Shown here piece by piece: positions 1 to 12,465 of a DNA stretch of 64,000 bases. Positions within the stretch are counted from its first letter, which is position 1. Each line of letters opens with the position of its first letter. The notes below the pieces were generated by a model. It was not told the DNA's origin and did not search any database. It was given only the letters and a program-made list of their open reading frames with translations. The translations under genes were made by a program, and so were the position numbers. Source of the stretch: Microplitis mediator (lineage: Eukaryota; Arthropoda; Insecta; Hymenoptera; Braconidae); assembly GCF_029852145.1 (NCBI RefSeq), contig NC_079974.1:13145041-13209040 (forward strand). The letters are read 5' to 3'.

Positions 1-441
1 ACAGGATATAACCTCTGTCAAGGTCGTCTTCCATCGTAAAAGGGATAGGACGGGTAGGTCGATTTTTGAGGACCAACGTATTCCAATAAAAGGAAATGCC
101 AGCTCGTTCTTTGATGAAAAATTCGTTTCCAAGGATACCCGGGTAACCTCCAGGTGATCTGGGTACAACCTGGAAACAGACATCTACTTCAAAGACGTTG
201 AGTGTCACAGTTCCGATGATTGGCATACTGCTGGTCGCTATGCCGCCCACTTTACCTCCGTTTTCGGGGTAAAAGATGGTGTCATCCCCCAGAGCGTCGA
301 TACAAAGGAGGTTCAGGTCAGAACCTGTATCCAATAAAACTTCGCAACCACCCTGGGAGAGGTCTGGAGATCTCATCCAGACTCTCGGACCTTTACCGAT
401 TACTAGTGCGAGGGCTTCGGGCGTTGAAGGATTTTGAATTC
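1..441 (-). CDS. Retropepsin-type protease, start of pol (partial)
   Basis: The frame is open from the gag end to the window edge. It contains the aspartic-protease active site LLDTGSDLNLL (about 330-300) and the C-terminal signature GILGNEF (about 120), both typical of LTR retrotransposon proteases that mature Gag and Pol. It lies in the -1 frame relative to gag and overlaps its last codons. The gag stop is TAG at 403-405, so expression probably needs a -1 ribosomal frameshift, although I did not identify a convincing slippery heptamer. No stop or missing catalytic residue is visible in this part. The remaining pol domains are beyond base 1. Confidence 0.8.
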
Positions 442-1680
442 CTTCGCGGTCTGAGGCCTCTGCTGGACACTCGTGGATCGGCGAGGCTCGCGGGGCATAC
501 TCGCAGTCGCCTCGGCCTGTCGAGCGCCCATTAAGTTTAAATGATCGTCGTTGTTTTTTCTTGGGGCGGATTTATTCGAATCGCGGTGAGGGCAGAACGG
601 ACAGTCGCAACATGGAGCGTTTAGTTTCAGGTGCTCCAGTTTTTCAGTGTCTATGTCATCAGGATCAAACGTCACAGTCTTTTGTCTGGCTGGAACTTGC
701 TCATCTGTACGTGAACGTGGAGGGCTTTTCTTGTACGTTCGTGGAGTCGAATCATCGTCACGGTTCTGACTACGTCCCCCTTTACTTGAGGTGTAAGCGT
801 AAGTTAAGTAGTCTGCGGACTCTGCACTGGCGTCAGAGTCTACACTGTCTTCGTCGTCTGTGTCATATTTACTCCGTCTGCGGTTATTTTTAGAGTAGGT
901 AAATGTTCGTCCTCTAGTCTCTCTACGGTCGTCGTATTCGTCATAATCTCGACGGGGTCTCTGATAATCGTCTCTCGAGAAGCGTCTGTTATAGTCTCGG
1001 TCGTAGTCTCGACGGTCTTTAGGAGGATGACGCGTAAATTCGTTAGAATCGCGTTTCCGAGCAGGCCGCAAACATTCGCGAGTTCGCTCTTCTTTAATCG
1101 CTTTGTAAAGCTCTTCCAGCGTTCTGGGGTTTTTTAGACGCGCAAGACATTTTGGAAGGTCAGGCAAAGCGGAATAAAGGAGATCGAATGCAACCTTTTC
1201 TTGCTGCGACATGATGGCGTCTCGATTTTCTGCCGGGAGTGCAGCTTCCAGGCCTTTGATCATCTTGCGTAACCTGAAATAGAAGTCTTCGATAGTTTCC
1301 CCGTCCTTTGGGGACGCTGCAGCTAGACGTTTGTGCCAGATAAGAGCTGGATCGCCGTGGCGAAACCTCTCTCCCAGAGCGTCGAGAAGTTCTTCAACGC
1401 TGTGAATCGGAGTGTATTCAATGATACTCTTAGCACGACCCGAAATTCTCTTCGCGATTTTTGCAACGAACATGTCATGGTGGTCTGGGAGGATGCATGG
1501 TAACCAGCTTCGTACGATTGCGTCAAATTCTCTGAAATCTTGTTCGCAAGTCGGGCCTTCACCGTTGAAATTAGGTAGCTCTCGATAGAGATCTTTGGCC
1601 ATATCGTACTGGGTTGGTGGGGTGTTTGCATCGTGCAAAGTGGCATCCAGCCGGATGATGGGTCTGTCGTTGTCAGGCAT
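403..1680 (-). CDS. gag: Gag-like protein of the Gypsy element
   Basis: An intact 425-aa frame from the ATG at 1680. The frame is open upstream to a GTG at 1764. The middle of the protein (FREFDAIVRSW, then FYFRLRKMIKGLEAAL) resembles the capsid region of retrotransposon Gag proteins. The C-terminal half is highly charged and rich in Arg, Asp and Tyr (RDYDRDYNRRFSRDD), as expected for an RNA-binding tail. A short Cys cluster (CCDCPFC) stands where a zinc knuckle often is but does not match CCHC. It is followed by protease in the -1 frame. The absence of internal stops suggests a fairly young copy. Family is inferred from layout and composition, not from a database match. Confidence 0.75.
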   Translation of the reverse strand: MPDNDRPIIRLDATLHDANTPPTQYDMAKDLYRELPNFNGEGPTCEQDFREFDAIVRSWLPCILPDHHDMFVAKIAKRISGRAKSIIEYTPIHSVEELLDALGERFRHGDPALIWHKRLAAASPKDGETIEDFYFRLRKMIKGLEAALPAENRDAIMSQQEKVAFDLLYSALPDLPKCLARLKNPRTLEELYKAIKEERTRECLRPARKRDSNEFTRHPPKDRRDYDRDYNRRFSRDDYQRPRRDYDEYDDRRETRGRTFTYSKNNRRRSKYDTDDEDSVDSDASAESADYLTYAYTSSKGGRSQNRDDDSTPRTYKKSPPRSRTDEQVPARQKTVTFDPDDIDTEKLEHLKLNAPCCDCPFCPHRDSNKSAPRKNNDDHLNLMGARQAEATASMPREPRRSTSVQQRPQTAKEFKILQRPKPSH

Positions 1681-2191
1681 TTCTGCTGGTAAGCCGTGAG
1701 CTGGGGGAGGCGTTAGATTTCTTCGCCTCCGGTGTTGTTTATTACGAGTAATGGTGGTGACCACACCCTAAGGTGTTGGTGAAGCGACAATTTTATGAGT
1801 CGTTAAACTCGAAATGTAAATTGCTGACTTAGTCAGACAGAGAGAGAAAGAATTACTTCCAACAGCTCGAAGCTGTGACAATAAAGTCGATGTTTGACTT
1901 TTCGCTGACTTTGCGGTTTGATCGCGAAGTCGCGGACTGTGAACTCAGGTGTTTCGCAACTCGATTGAGGGGCAGAAAACGCTGAGTTCGCAATACGTGG
2001 AATTGCTAACCGTTAAGGTGTGGCAAGTCCACGAAAACAGGGTGTGGCACTTTCAAAAATGCCACGAAAATATAATTTTGAAATTTTTAGAATTTTGAAA
2101 ATAGGAAAATTACCACAAATCTACCTTTAATTTCAAAATTGGTAGAAAAATGATACCTGTGGCTCAAAAAGAAGGATTTGTAATTTCGAAA

Positions 2192-2209
2192 ATCCCACCG
2201 CTGCCACCA
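2192..2209 (-). other. Primer binding site, tRNA-Leu type
   Basis: On the minus strand this reads TGGTGGCAGCGGTGGGAT, the complement of a 3' tRNA end ATCCCACCGCTGCCACCA. From knowledge of animal tRNAs this fits tRNA-Leu of the UAG/AAG type over 18 bases, including CCA. It lies 10 nt inside the LTR end (gap 2210-2219), the normal place for minus-strand primer binding. Confidence 0.75.
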
Positions 2210-2219
2210 GTGTTCTTTA

Positions 2220-3491
2220 TGTTATGTCCGCCGCTTAATTTTGAATTATTTATTCGGGATTTCTCCCTTTGGTAGCGATAGTAATTCTGGACAAGCGAGT
2301 TGGAGGGTGCGGACAACAATAAAGAATACGAGGAAGAAATTATCTTCCTATAATTTATTATTTATAGTGGATCTTTTCGAAAATTAAGAACCCAAACGTC
2401 TCCAAAGAGACTGGTGCTCTTGTTTAAGCCAAAGTATTTTATGATGATAGAAAAATAGTTCTTTCACCTACCTTTCGATGTCAATTCTTCTAGTGCGGCA
2501 GCTATTATCCCTCCAGGACTAAACAGCTCACTCGACCTTCCTGAGGGTTGGTAGAATGGGTGCGGCTGGGTTGGTAGGATGATATCTTATGTACTACTTT
2601 CGAATGAAACCGCAAGGTTGAAGTGATGAACTTGATCTTTTATTAATTATTTCAAATTACAACGTTTTTACTGAACGTCACTTGTTCACTCTAAGTTTTC
2701 ACAACTTTATATTTAATTTATATTATAGGATTATTTATCCTTAACAGATATTTTTATAAGATTTCAATTTATTTTTAATGCGTCCTTTTTCACACCCGAA
2801 AAGTGGTTTTATGCGCAAATTAACTCGGCACGAGATGGAATCGCAAATTCACGTGATTTGCGTCACTGGTTCGATCGTACCGGATGGTTTTTATAATCCG
2901 ACAAATATTGTACTAGACGAACGATTACTACAGTTGCGTCAGATCGAATTTTAGATCAATATTTGAGGATTTGTAATATAAAAATTTAAATCCCTTACTG
3001 ACTTTTCGACGCAGATGCGGATTCCTGCAATAAGAATTAGCCTAGATCATTTAAGAAGTGCCCTATTGACTTTTCAACGCAGAAGCGGATTCCTGCAATA
3101 GGGTTTAAGTTAAAAATTATTAAAAATCCTCTTATTGACTTTTCAACGCCTAGGGCGGATTCCTGCAATAAGAGTACACGAAATTTCGACGTTCGAATAT
3201 TCGCGGACCGTAAGTTTTAAGAACCGACTAGCCCTGAGCTACGGGTGCTCAGGCTTTTTATAAACTTTGGTTGGTGATTTGATGGGGAATTTATAATCAT
3301 TGTCATTCGTGGAAAGTGACGACAGTTTATTATTTATTCGTTAAACTTATTGCAGGTGTCTTCCCACTATTCTTTACCGCATAAAAGGTGAAAAAGCTGA
3401 CGCTGCGTTTTCGCGCGCTTTTCAAAGAGGAGCTCAGAAATAATTATTTTAAATAATTATTAAAATAAAAAAAAAATATTTGGACATAACA
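2220..3491 (-). repeat. LTR of the Gypsy element (1272 bp)
   Basis: The boundaries are set by the inverted termini TGTTATGTCC (2220-2229) and GGACATAACA (3482-3491). Satellite sequence resumes immediately outside, and the primer site lies just inside. It contains three tandem hairpin repeats (2994-3174), listed separately. Only this copy of the LTR is in the window, so LTR divergence cannot be measured. Confidence 0.8.
2994..3174 (-). repeat. Three tandem hairpin repeats with covarying stems
   Basis: Three related units lie at 2994-3034, 3061-3103 and 3129-3174. Each has a conserved core (GACTTTT..AACGC and GCGGATTCCTG) closed by an outer stem that differs between copies. Unit 2 pairs CCCTATTG with CAATAGGG. 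Unit 3 pairs CTCTTATTG with CAATAAGAG. Unit 1 pairs CTTACTG with CAATAAG with one mismatch. Changes on one arm are matched on the other, which points to selection for an RNA or DNA structure. Confidence 0.7.
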
Positions 3492-6400
3492 CACCATAGC
3501 TTGAGTTTTTTAACTATATGCCATTATATTGAGTAGTTTTCATCGTATGTACGTTAACATGTAGAATCGTAATCTTTTATTTGCGTTCTTTTCAAACAAC
3601 CGACTACTTATACTAGTACGAGCCGGCGTTAAAAAGAATTGTTATTTTCAGTCATTAACCATACAAGTATATGGCGGAGAAAAGTTTGCAAAGTACTATC
3701 ACACAAATTTTTGCCAATCACTTGTACTTTGTGTCATTTTTTGACATCTAAAAAAATTTTTTTCTTTAAATTTTTAATCTGACATGGTTGTCTCATAAAT
3801 TTTATTTTTGGTTCTCAAGTTTACCACCGTAACTTCAGTTTTTTGATTATGTGCCATAATATTTAGTAGTTTTTGTCTTACGTACGATAACAGAGAAAAT
3901 CGTAAGCTTTTTTATGCGTACTTTTTGAACAGCCGACTACTTATACTAGTACGAGTTGGCGTTAAAAAGAATTGTTATTTTCAGTCAATAACCATACAAG
4001 TATATGGCGGCGGATAGTTTGAAAAGTACTATGACACAAATTTTTGCCGATCACTTGTACTTTGTGTCATTTTTTGTCATCTAAAAGAATTTTTTTCTTT
4101 AAATTTTCAATCTGACATGGTGGTCTCATATATTTTACTTTTGGTTCTCAAGTTTACCACCATCACTTAAGTTTTTTGACTATGTGCCATTATATTAAGA
4201 AGTTTGTGTATTACGTACGATAACAGATAATATCGTAAGCTTTTCTATGCGTACTTTTTGAACAGCCGACTACTCATACTAATACGAGTTGGCGTTAAGA
4301 AGAATTGTTATTTTCAGTCAATAACTATACAAGTATATGGCGGACGATAGTTTGCAAAGTATTATGACACGAATTTTTGCCAATCACTTGTACTTTGTGT
4401 CATTTTTTGTCATCTATAAATATTTTTTTCTTTAAATGTTTAATCTGACATGGTTGTCTCACAAATTTTATTTTTTAATCTTAAGTTTACCACCATAACT
4501 TAAGTATTTTGACTATGTGCCATTATATTTAGTCGTTTTTGTCTTACGTACGATGATATGTAAAATCGTAATCATTTATTTGCGTACGTTTTAAACAACC
4601 GACTTCTTATACTGGTACGAGTTGGCGATAAAAAGAATTGTAATTTTTAGACAATTTCCATACAAGTATATGGCAGCTGATACTTTGCAAAGAACTATTA
4701 CGAAAATTTCCGCCAATCACTTGTACTTTGTGTCATTTTTTGACATCTATAAATTTTTCCCTTTTTATTTCTAAATCCGACATGGTTGTCTCACAAATTT
4801 TATTTTTCTATCTTAAGTTTACCACCATAGCTCAAGTTTTTCAACTATGTTCCATTATATTGAGCAGTTTTCGTCTTATGTACGGTAACATGTAAAATCG
4901 TAAGCTTTTTAATGCGTTCATTTCAAACACCCGACTACTCACACTAGTACGAGCCGGCGTTAAAAAGAATTGTTATTTTCAGTCCATAACCATACAAGTA
5001 TATGGCGGAGGATAGTTATCAAAGTACTATCAGACAAATTTTTGCCAATCACTTGTACTTGGTGTCATTTTTTGTCATTTAAAGAAATTTTTTTCTTTAA
5101 ATTTTTAATCTGACATGGTTGTCTCATATATTTTATTTTAGGTTCTCAAGTTTACCACCGTAACTTCAGTTTTTTGATGATGTGCCATAATATTTATTAG
5201 TTTTTGTCTTACGTACGATAACAGATAAAATCGTAAGCTCTTTTATGCGTACTTTTTGAACAGCCGACTACTTATACTAGTACGAGTTGGCGTTAAAAAG
5301 AATTGTTATTTTTAGTCAATCACCATACAAGTATATGGCGAAGGATAGTTTGCAAAGTACGATCACACAAATTTTTGCCAATCACTTGGACTTTGTGTCA
5401 TTCTTTGCCATTTATAAATATTTTTTTCTCTAAATGTTTAATCTGCCATGGTTGTCTCATATATTTCATTTCTGTCTTTTAAGTTTACCACCATAGCTTA
5501 TTTTTTATAACTATGTGCCATTATATTGAATAGTTTTAATCTTATGTACGTTAACTTGTAAAATCGTAATCTCTTACTTAAGTTCTTTTCAATCAACCGA
5601 CTACTTATACTCGTACGAGCCGGCGTTAAAAATAATTGTTATTTTCAGTCAATAACCTTACAAGTATGTGGCGGAGGATAGTTTGCAAAGTATTATCACA
5701 CAAATTCTTGCCAATCACTTGTACTTTGTGTCATTTTTTGTCATTGATAAATATTTTTCTCTATATATTGTTATTTTGACATGGTTGTCTCATATATTTT
5801 ATTTTTGTCTCTTAAGTTTACCACCATAGCGTAAGTTTTCTAACTATGTGCCATCATATTTAGTAGTTTTTGTCTTACGCACAATAACAGATAAAATCGT
5901 AAGCTTTTTTATGCGTACTTTTTGAAGAGCCGACTACTTATACTAGTACGAGATGGCGTTAGAAAAAATTGTTATTTGCAGTAATTAACTATATAAGTAT
6001 ATAGCAGCGGATAGTTTGCAAAGTACTATGACACGAATTTTTGCCAATTTTTTTAGACTTTTTCTCACAAATTTTTTTTTTTAATCTTAAGTGTACCACC
6101 ATAACTTAAGTATTTTGACTATGTGCTATTATATTCAGTAGTTTTTGTCTTACGCACAATAACAGATAAAATTTCAAGCTTTTTTATGCGTTTTTTTCGA
6201 ACAACCGACTACTCATACTAGTACGAGCCGGCGTTAAAAAGAATTGTTATTTTCAGTCAATAACCATACAAGTATATGGCAGAGGATAGTTTGCAAAGTA
6301 CTATGACACAAATTTTTGCCGATCACTTGGACTTTGTGTCATTTTTCGTCATCTATAAATATTTTTTTGTTTAAATTTTTAATCTGACATGGTTGTCTCA

Positions 6401-9400
6401 TATATTTTATTTGTGTTGTCTTAATTTTACCACCATAGCTTAAGTTTTTCACCTATGTGCTATTACATTTAGTTTTCGTCTTATGTCCGTAAACATGTGA
6501 AATCATTTATTTGCGTACTTATTAAACAACCCACTACTCATACTAGTCCGAGCCAGCATTGAAAAGAATTGTTATTTTTAGTCAATTACCATACAAGTAT
6601 ATAGCGGAGGATAGTTTGCAAAGTACTATCACACAAATTCTTGCCAATCACTTGGACTTTGTGTCATTTTTTGTCATCTATAAATATTTTTTTCTTTAAA
6701 TTGTTATTTTGACATGGTTGTCTCATATATTTTATTTTTGTCTCTTAAGTATACCACCGTAGCGTAAGTTTTCTAACTATGTGCCATCTTATTTAGTAGT
6801 TTTTGTCTTACGCACAATAACAGATAAAATCGTAAGCTTTTTTATGCGTACTTTTCGAAGAGCCGACTACTTATACTAGTACGAGCTGGCGTTAAAAAGA
6901 ATTGTTATTTGCAGTCAATAACCATATAAGTATATAGCGGCAAATAGTTTGCAAAGTACTATGACACGAATTTTTGCCAATCACTTGGACTTTGTGTCAT
7001 TTTTTGTCATCTATAAATATTTTTTTCTTTAAATGTTTAATCTGACATGGTTGTCTCACAAATTTTATTTTTTAACCTAAATTTTATCACCATAACTTGA
7101 CTATTTTGACTATGTGCCATTATATTTAGTCGTTTTTTTCTTACGTACGATGATATGTAAAATCGTAATCATTTATTTGCGTACGTTTTAAACAACCGAC
7201 TTCTTATACTGGTACGAGTTGGCGATAAAAAGAATTGTAATTTTTAGACAATTTCCATACAAGTATATGGCAGCTGATACTTTGCAAAGAACTATTACGA
7301 AAATTTCCGCCAATCACTTGTACTTTGTGTCATTTTTTGACATCTATAAATTTTTCCCTTTTTATTTCTAAATCCGACATGGTTGTCTCACAAATTTTAT
7401 TTTTCTATCTTAAGTTTACCACCATAGCTCAAGTTTTTCAACTATGTTCCATTATATTGAGCAGTTTTCGTCTTATGTACGGTAACATGTAAAATCGTAA
7501 GCTTTTTAATGCGTTCATTTCAAACACCCGACTACTCACACTAGTACGAGCCGGCGTTAAAAAGAATTGTTATTTTCAGTCCATAACCATACAAGTATAT
7601 GGCGGAGGATAGTTAGCAAAGTACTATCAGACAAATTTTTGCCAATCACTTGTACTTGGTGTCATTTTTTGTCATTTAAAGAAATTTTTTTCTTTAAATT
7701 TTTAATCTGACATGGTTGTCTCATATATTTTATTTTAGGTTCTCAAGTTTACCACCGTAACTTCAGTTTTTTGATGATGTGCCATAATATTTATTAGTTT
7801 TTGTCTTACGTACGATAACAGATAAAATCGTAAGCTCTTTTATGCGTACTTTTTGAACAGCCGACTACTTATACTAGTACGAGTTGGCGTTAAAAAGAAT
7901 TGTTATTTTTAGTCAATCACCATACAAGTATATGGCGAAGGATAGTTTGCAAAGTACGATCACACAAATTTTTGCCAATCACTTGGACTTTGTGTCATTC
8001 TTTGCCATTTATAAATATTTTTTTCTCTAAATGTTTAATCTGCCATGGTTGTCTCATATATTTCATTTCTGTCTTTTAAGTTTACCACCATAGCTTATTT
8101 TTTATAACTATGTGCCATTATATTGAATAGTTTTAATCTTATGTACGTTAACTTGTAAAATCGTAATCTCTTACTTAAGTTCTTTTCAATCAACCGACTT
8201 CTTATACAAGTACGAGCCGGCGTTGAAAAGAATTGTTAATTTCAGTCAATAACCGTACAAGTATATGGCGGTGGATAGTTTGAAAAGTACTATGACACAA
8301 ATTTTGGCCAATCACTTGTACTTTGTGTCATTTTTTGTCATCTAAAAGAATTTTTTTCTTTAAATTTTCAATCTGACATGGTTGTCTCATATATTTTATT
8401 TTTGGTTCTCAAGTTTACCACCATCACTTAAGTTTTTCGACTATGTGCCATTATATTTAGTATTTCGTGTCTTACGTACGATGACATGTAAAATCGTAAT
8501 CATTCATTTGCGTACGAATTGAACAACCGACTACTTATACTAGTACGAGTTGGCGATAAAAAGAATTGTAATTTTTAGACAACTACCATACAAGTATATG
8601 GCAGCTGATACTTTGCAAAGAACTATTACAAAAATTTTCGCCAATCGCTTGTACTTTGTGTCATTTTTTGACATCTATAAATTTTTCCTTTTTTTCTCTT
8701 AATCTGACATGGTTGTCTCAAAAATTTGATTTTTATATCTTAAGTTAACCACCATAACTTAAGTTTTTTCACTATGTGCCATTATATTGAGTAGTTTTTG
8801 TCTTACGCACAATAACAGATAAAATTGTGAGCTTTTATATGCGTTTTTTTCGAACAACCGAATACTCATACTAGTACGAGCCGGCGTTAAAAAGAATTGT
8901 TATTTTCAGTCAATAACCATACAAGTATATGGCAGAGGATAGTTTGCAAAGTACTATGACACAAATTTTTGCCGATCACTTGGACTTTGTGTCATTTTTC
9001 GTCATCTATAAATATTTTCTTGCTTAAATTGTTATTTTGACATGGTTGTCTCATATATTTCATTTTTGTCTCTTGAGTTTACCACCATAGCGTAAGTTTT
9101 CTAACTATGTGCCATCATATTTAGTAGTTTTTGTCTTACGCACAATAACAGATAAAATCGTAAGCTTTTTTATGCGTACTTTTTGAAGAGCCGACTACTT
9201 ATACTAGTACGAGATGGCGTTAGAAAAAATTGTTATTTGCAGTAATTAACTATATAAGTATATAGCGGCGGATAGTTTGCAAAGTACTATGACACTAATT
9301 TTTGCCAATTTTTTGGACTTTTTCTCACAAATTTTTTTTTTTAATCTCAAGTTTACCACCATAACTTAAGTATTTTGACTATGTGCTATTATATTCAGTA

Positions 9401-12224
9401 GTTTTTGTCTTACGCACAATAACAGATAAAATTTCAAGCTTTTTTATGCGTTTTTTTCGAACAACTGACTACTCATACTAGTACGAGCCGGCGTTAAAAA
9501 GAATTGTTATTTTCAGTCAATAACCATACAAGTATATGGCAGAGGATAGTTTGCAAAGTACTATCACACAAATTCTTGCCGATCACTTGGACTTTGTGTC
9601 ATTTTTTGTCATCTATAAATATTTTTTTCTTTAAATGTTTAATCTGATATGGTTGTCTCACAAATTTTATTTTTTAATCTTAAGTTTACCACCATAAATT
9701 GAGTATTTTGACTATGTGCTATTATATTAAGTAAATTTTGTCTTACGCACAATAACAGATAAAATTGTAAGCTTTTTTATGCGTTTTTTTCGAACAACCG
9801 ACTACTTATACTAGTACGAGCCGGCGTTAAAAAGAATTGTTATTTTCAGTCAATAACCATACAAGTATATGGCGGCAGATCAATTGCAAAGTACTATGAC
9901 ACGAATTTTTGCCAATCACTTGGACTTTGTGTCATTTTTTGTCATCTATAAATATATTTTTCTTTAAATGTTTAATCTGATATGGTTGTCTCACAAATTT
10001 TATTTTTTAATCTTAAGTTTATTACCATAACTTAAGTATTTTGACTATGTGCTATTATATTAAGTAGATTTTGTCTTACGCACAATAGCAGATAACATTG
10101 TAAGCTTGTTTATGCGTTTTTTTCGAACAACCGACTACTTATACTAGTACGAGCCGGCGTTAAAAAGAATTGTTATTTTCAGTCAATAACCATACAAGTA
10201 TATGGCGGCAGATAAATTGCAAAGTACTATGACACAAATTTTTGCCGTTCACTTGGACTTTGTGTCATTTTTCGTCATCTATAAATATTTTTTTGTTTAA
10301 ATTTTTAATCTGACATGGTTGTCTCATATATTTTATTTGTGTTGTCTTAATTTTACCACCATAGCTTAAGTTTTTCACCTATGTGCTATTACATTTAGTA
10401 GTTTTCGTCTTATGTCCGTAAACATGTGAAATCTTAATCATTTATTTGCGTACTCATTAAACAACCCACTACTCATACTAGTCCGAGCCGGCATTGAAAA
10501 GAATTGTTATTTTTAGTCAATTACCATACAAGTATATAGCGGAGGATAGTTTGCAAAGTACTATCACACAAATTCTTGCCAATCACTTGGACTTTGTGTC
10601 ATTTTTTGTCATCTATAAATATTTTTTTCTTTAAATTGTTATTTTGACATGGTTGTCTTATATATTTTATTTTTGTCTCTTAAGTATACCACCATAGCGT
10701 AAGTTTTCTAACTATGTGCCATCATATTTAGTAGTTTTTGTCTTACGCACAATAACAGATAAAATCGTAAGCTTTTTTATGCGTACTTTTTGAAGAGCCG
10801 ACTACTTATACTAGTACGAGCTGGCGTTAAAAAGAATCGTTATTTGCAGTCAATAACCATATAAGTATATAGCGGCGAATAGTTGACAAAGTACTATGAC
10901 ACGAATTTTTGCCAATTACTTGGACTTTGTGTCATCCTTTGACATTTATAAATATTTTTTTCTTTAAATGTTTAATCTGCCATGGTTGTCTCATATATTT
11001 TATTTCTGTCTCTTAAGTTTATCACCATAGCTTAAGTTTTTTAACTATGTGCTATTATATTGAGTAGTTTTCATCGTACGTACGTTAACATGTAAAATCG
11101 TGATCTATTATTTGCGTTCTTTTCAAACAACCGACTACTTATACAAGTACGAGCCGGCGTTGAAAAGAATTGTTAATTTCAGTCAATAACCGTACAAGTA
11201 TATGGCGGCGGATAGTTTGAAAAGTTCTATGACACAAATTTTGGCCAATCATTTGTACTTTGTGTCATTTTTTGTCATCTAAAAGGATTTTTTTCTTTAA
11301 ATTTTCAATCTGACATGGTTGTCTCATATATTTTATTTTTGGTTCTCAAGTTTACCACCATCACTTAAGTTTTTCGACTATGTGCCATTATATTTAGTAG
11401 TTCGTGTCTTACGTACGATGACATGTAAAATCGTAATCATTCATTTGCGTACGTTTTGAACAACCGACTACTTATACTAGTACGAGTTGGCGATAAAAAG
11501 AATTGTAATTTTTAGACAATTGCCATACAAGTATATGGCAGCTGATACTTTCCAAAGAACTATTACAAAAATTTTCGCCAATCGCTTGTACGTTGTGTCA
11601 TTTTTTGACATCTGTAAATTGTTCCTTTTTTTTTCCTAATCTGACATGGTTGTCTCAAAAATTTTATTTTTATATCTTAAGTTAACCACCATAACTTAAG
11701 TTTTTTGACTATGTGCCCATTATATTGAGTAGTTTTTGTCTTACGCACAATAACAGATAAAATTGTGAGCTTTTTTATGCGTTCTTTTCAAACAACCGAC
11801 TACTTATACTAGGACGAGCCGGCGTTAAAAAGAATTGTTATTTTCAGTCATTAACCATACAAGTATACGGCGGAGGATAGTTTGCAAAGTATTATCACAC
11901 AAATTTCTGCCAATCACTTGGACTTTGTGTCATTCTTTGCCATTCATAAATTTTTTCTTCTCCAAATGTTTAATCTGCCATGGTTGTCTCATATATTTTA
12001 TTTCTGTCTCTTAAGTTTACCACCATAGTTTAATTTTTTTAACTATGTGCTATTATATTGAATAGTTTTAATTTTATGTACGTTAACATGTAAAATCGTA
12101 ATCTTTTACTTGCGTTCTTTTTAAACAACCGACTACTTAAACTAGTACGAGCCGGCGTTAAAAAGAATTTTTATTTTTAGTCAATAACCATACAAGTATA
12201 TGGCGGAGGATAGTTTGCAAAGTA
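3492..12224. repeat. About 333-bp tandem satellite, block A (about 26 copies)
   Basis: The marker AGTTGGCG/AGCCGGCG recurs at 3621, 3954, 4287 and 4620, giving a period of 333 bp. Conserved landmarks in each monomer include TACTAGTACGAG, the short palindrome-like CCATACAAGTATATGG, and TTTACCACCATA. Copies differ by perhaps 5-15 percent, and some lack about 70 bp (for example near 6040 and 9310). No gene is supported within it; short frames arise by chance from the repeated sequence. It is interrupted at 12225 by a non-LTR element. Confidence 0.95.
4410..8200. repeat. Higher-order duplication in satellite block A (2.6-kb offset)
   Basis: A run of consecutive monomer variants at about 4450-5600 reappears at about 7050-8200 with the same private variants, such as CTTTTTATTTCTAAATCCG and the stretch around TATTGAATAGTTTTAATC (5524 and 8121). 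The offset is 2597 bp, about eight monomers less one 70-bp deletion. This shows segmental amplification of multi-monomer blocks. Confidence 0.75.
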
Positions 12225-12465
12225 GAGGAGATGGCGCTAACAGCAGAAAGTAACGGACGCGTGTTTATATCGCTTAGCAAAAGTTTTAAAATTATCTGAA
12301 TAAAAAGTGCTCATAATTACAAAGTACTAGTTGATTGTGTTAAAAAACTGTTCTTTTATTCATCACCTAAATTTTTTCTACAACATAAAGTGGTATACTC
12401 TGTCTTATCCAGTCTATCTGCATGGCCTAACCTCAAAGTGGCTCCAACGAACCAGCTTCACTGGG

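Larger units (their letters stand above)
1..3491 (-). mobile_element. Ty3/Gypsy LTR retrotransposon, 5' portion
   Basis: Reading on the minus strand, the order is LTR (3491-2220), primer binding site, leader, gag, then a protease reading frame that leaves the window at base 1. The rest of pol, the env gene if any, and the second LTR are outside. The LTR ends carry a perfect 10-bp inverted repeat, TGTTATGTCC/GGACATAACA. The outer flank is satellite sequence, so the element landed in the tandem array. The other target duplication is not visible. Assignment to Ty3/Gypsy rests on the retropepsin signature and the gag-like protein; reverse transcriptase would settle it but is off-window. Confidence 0.85.

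Noticed and set aside
220..893. Plus-strand reading frames over the Gypsy gag and protease
   Set aside because: They are antisense to better-supported frames with clear retroelement motifs.
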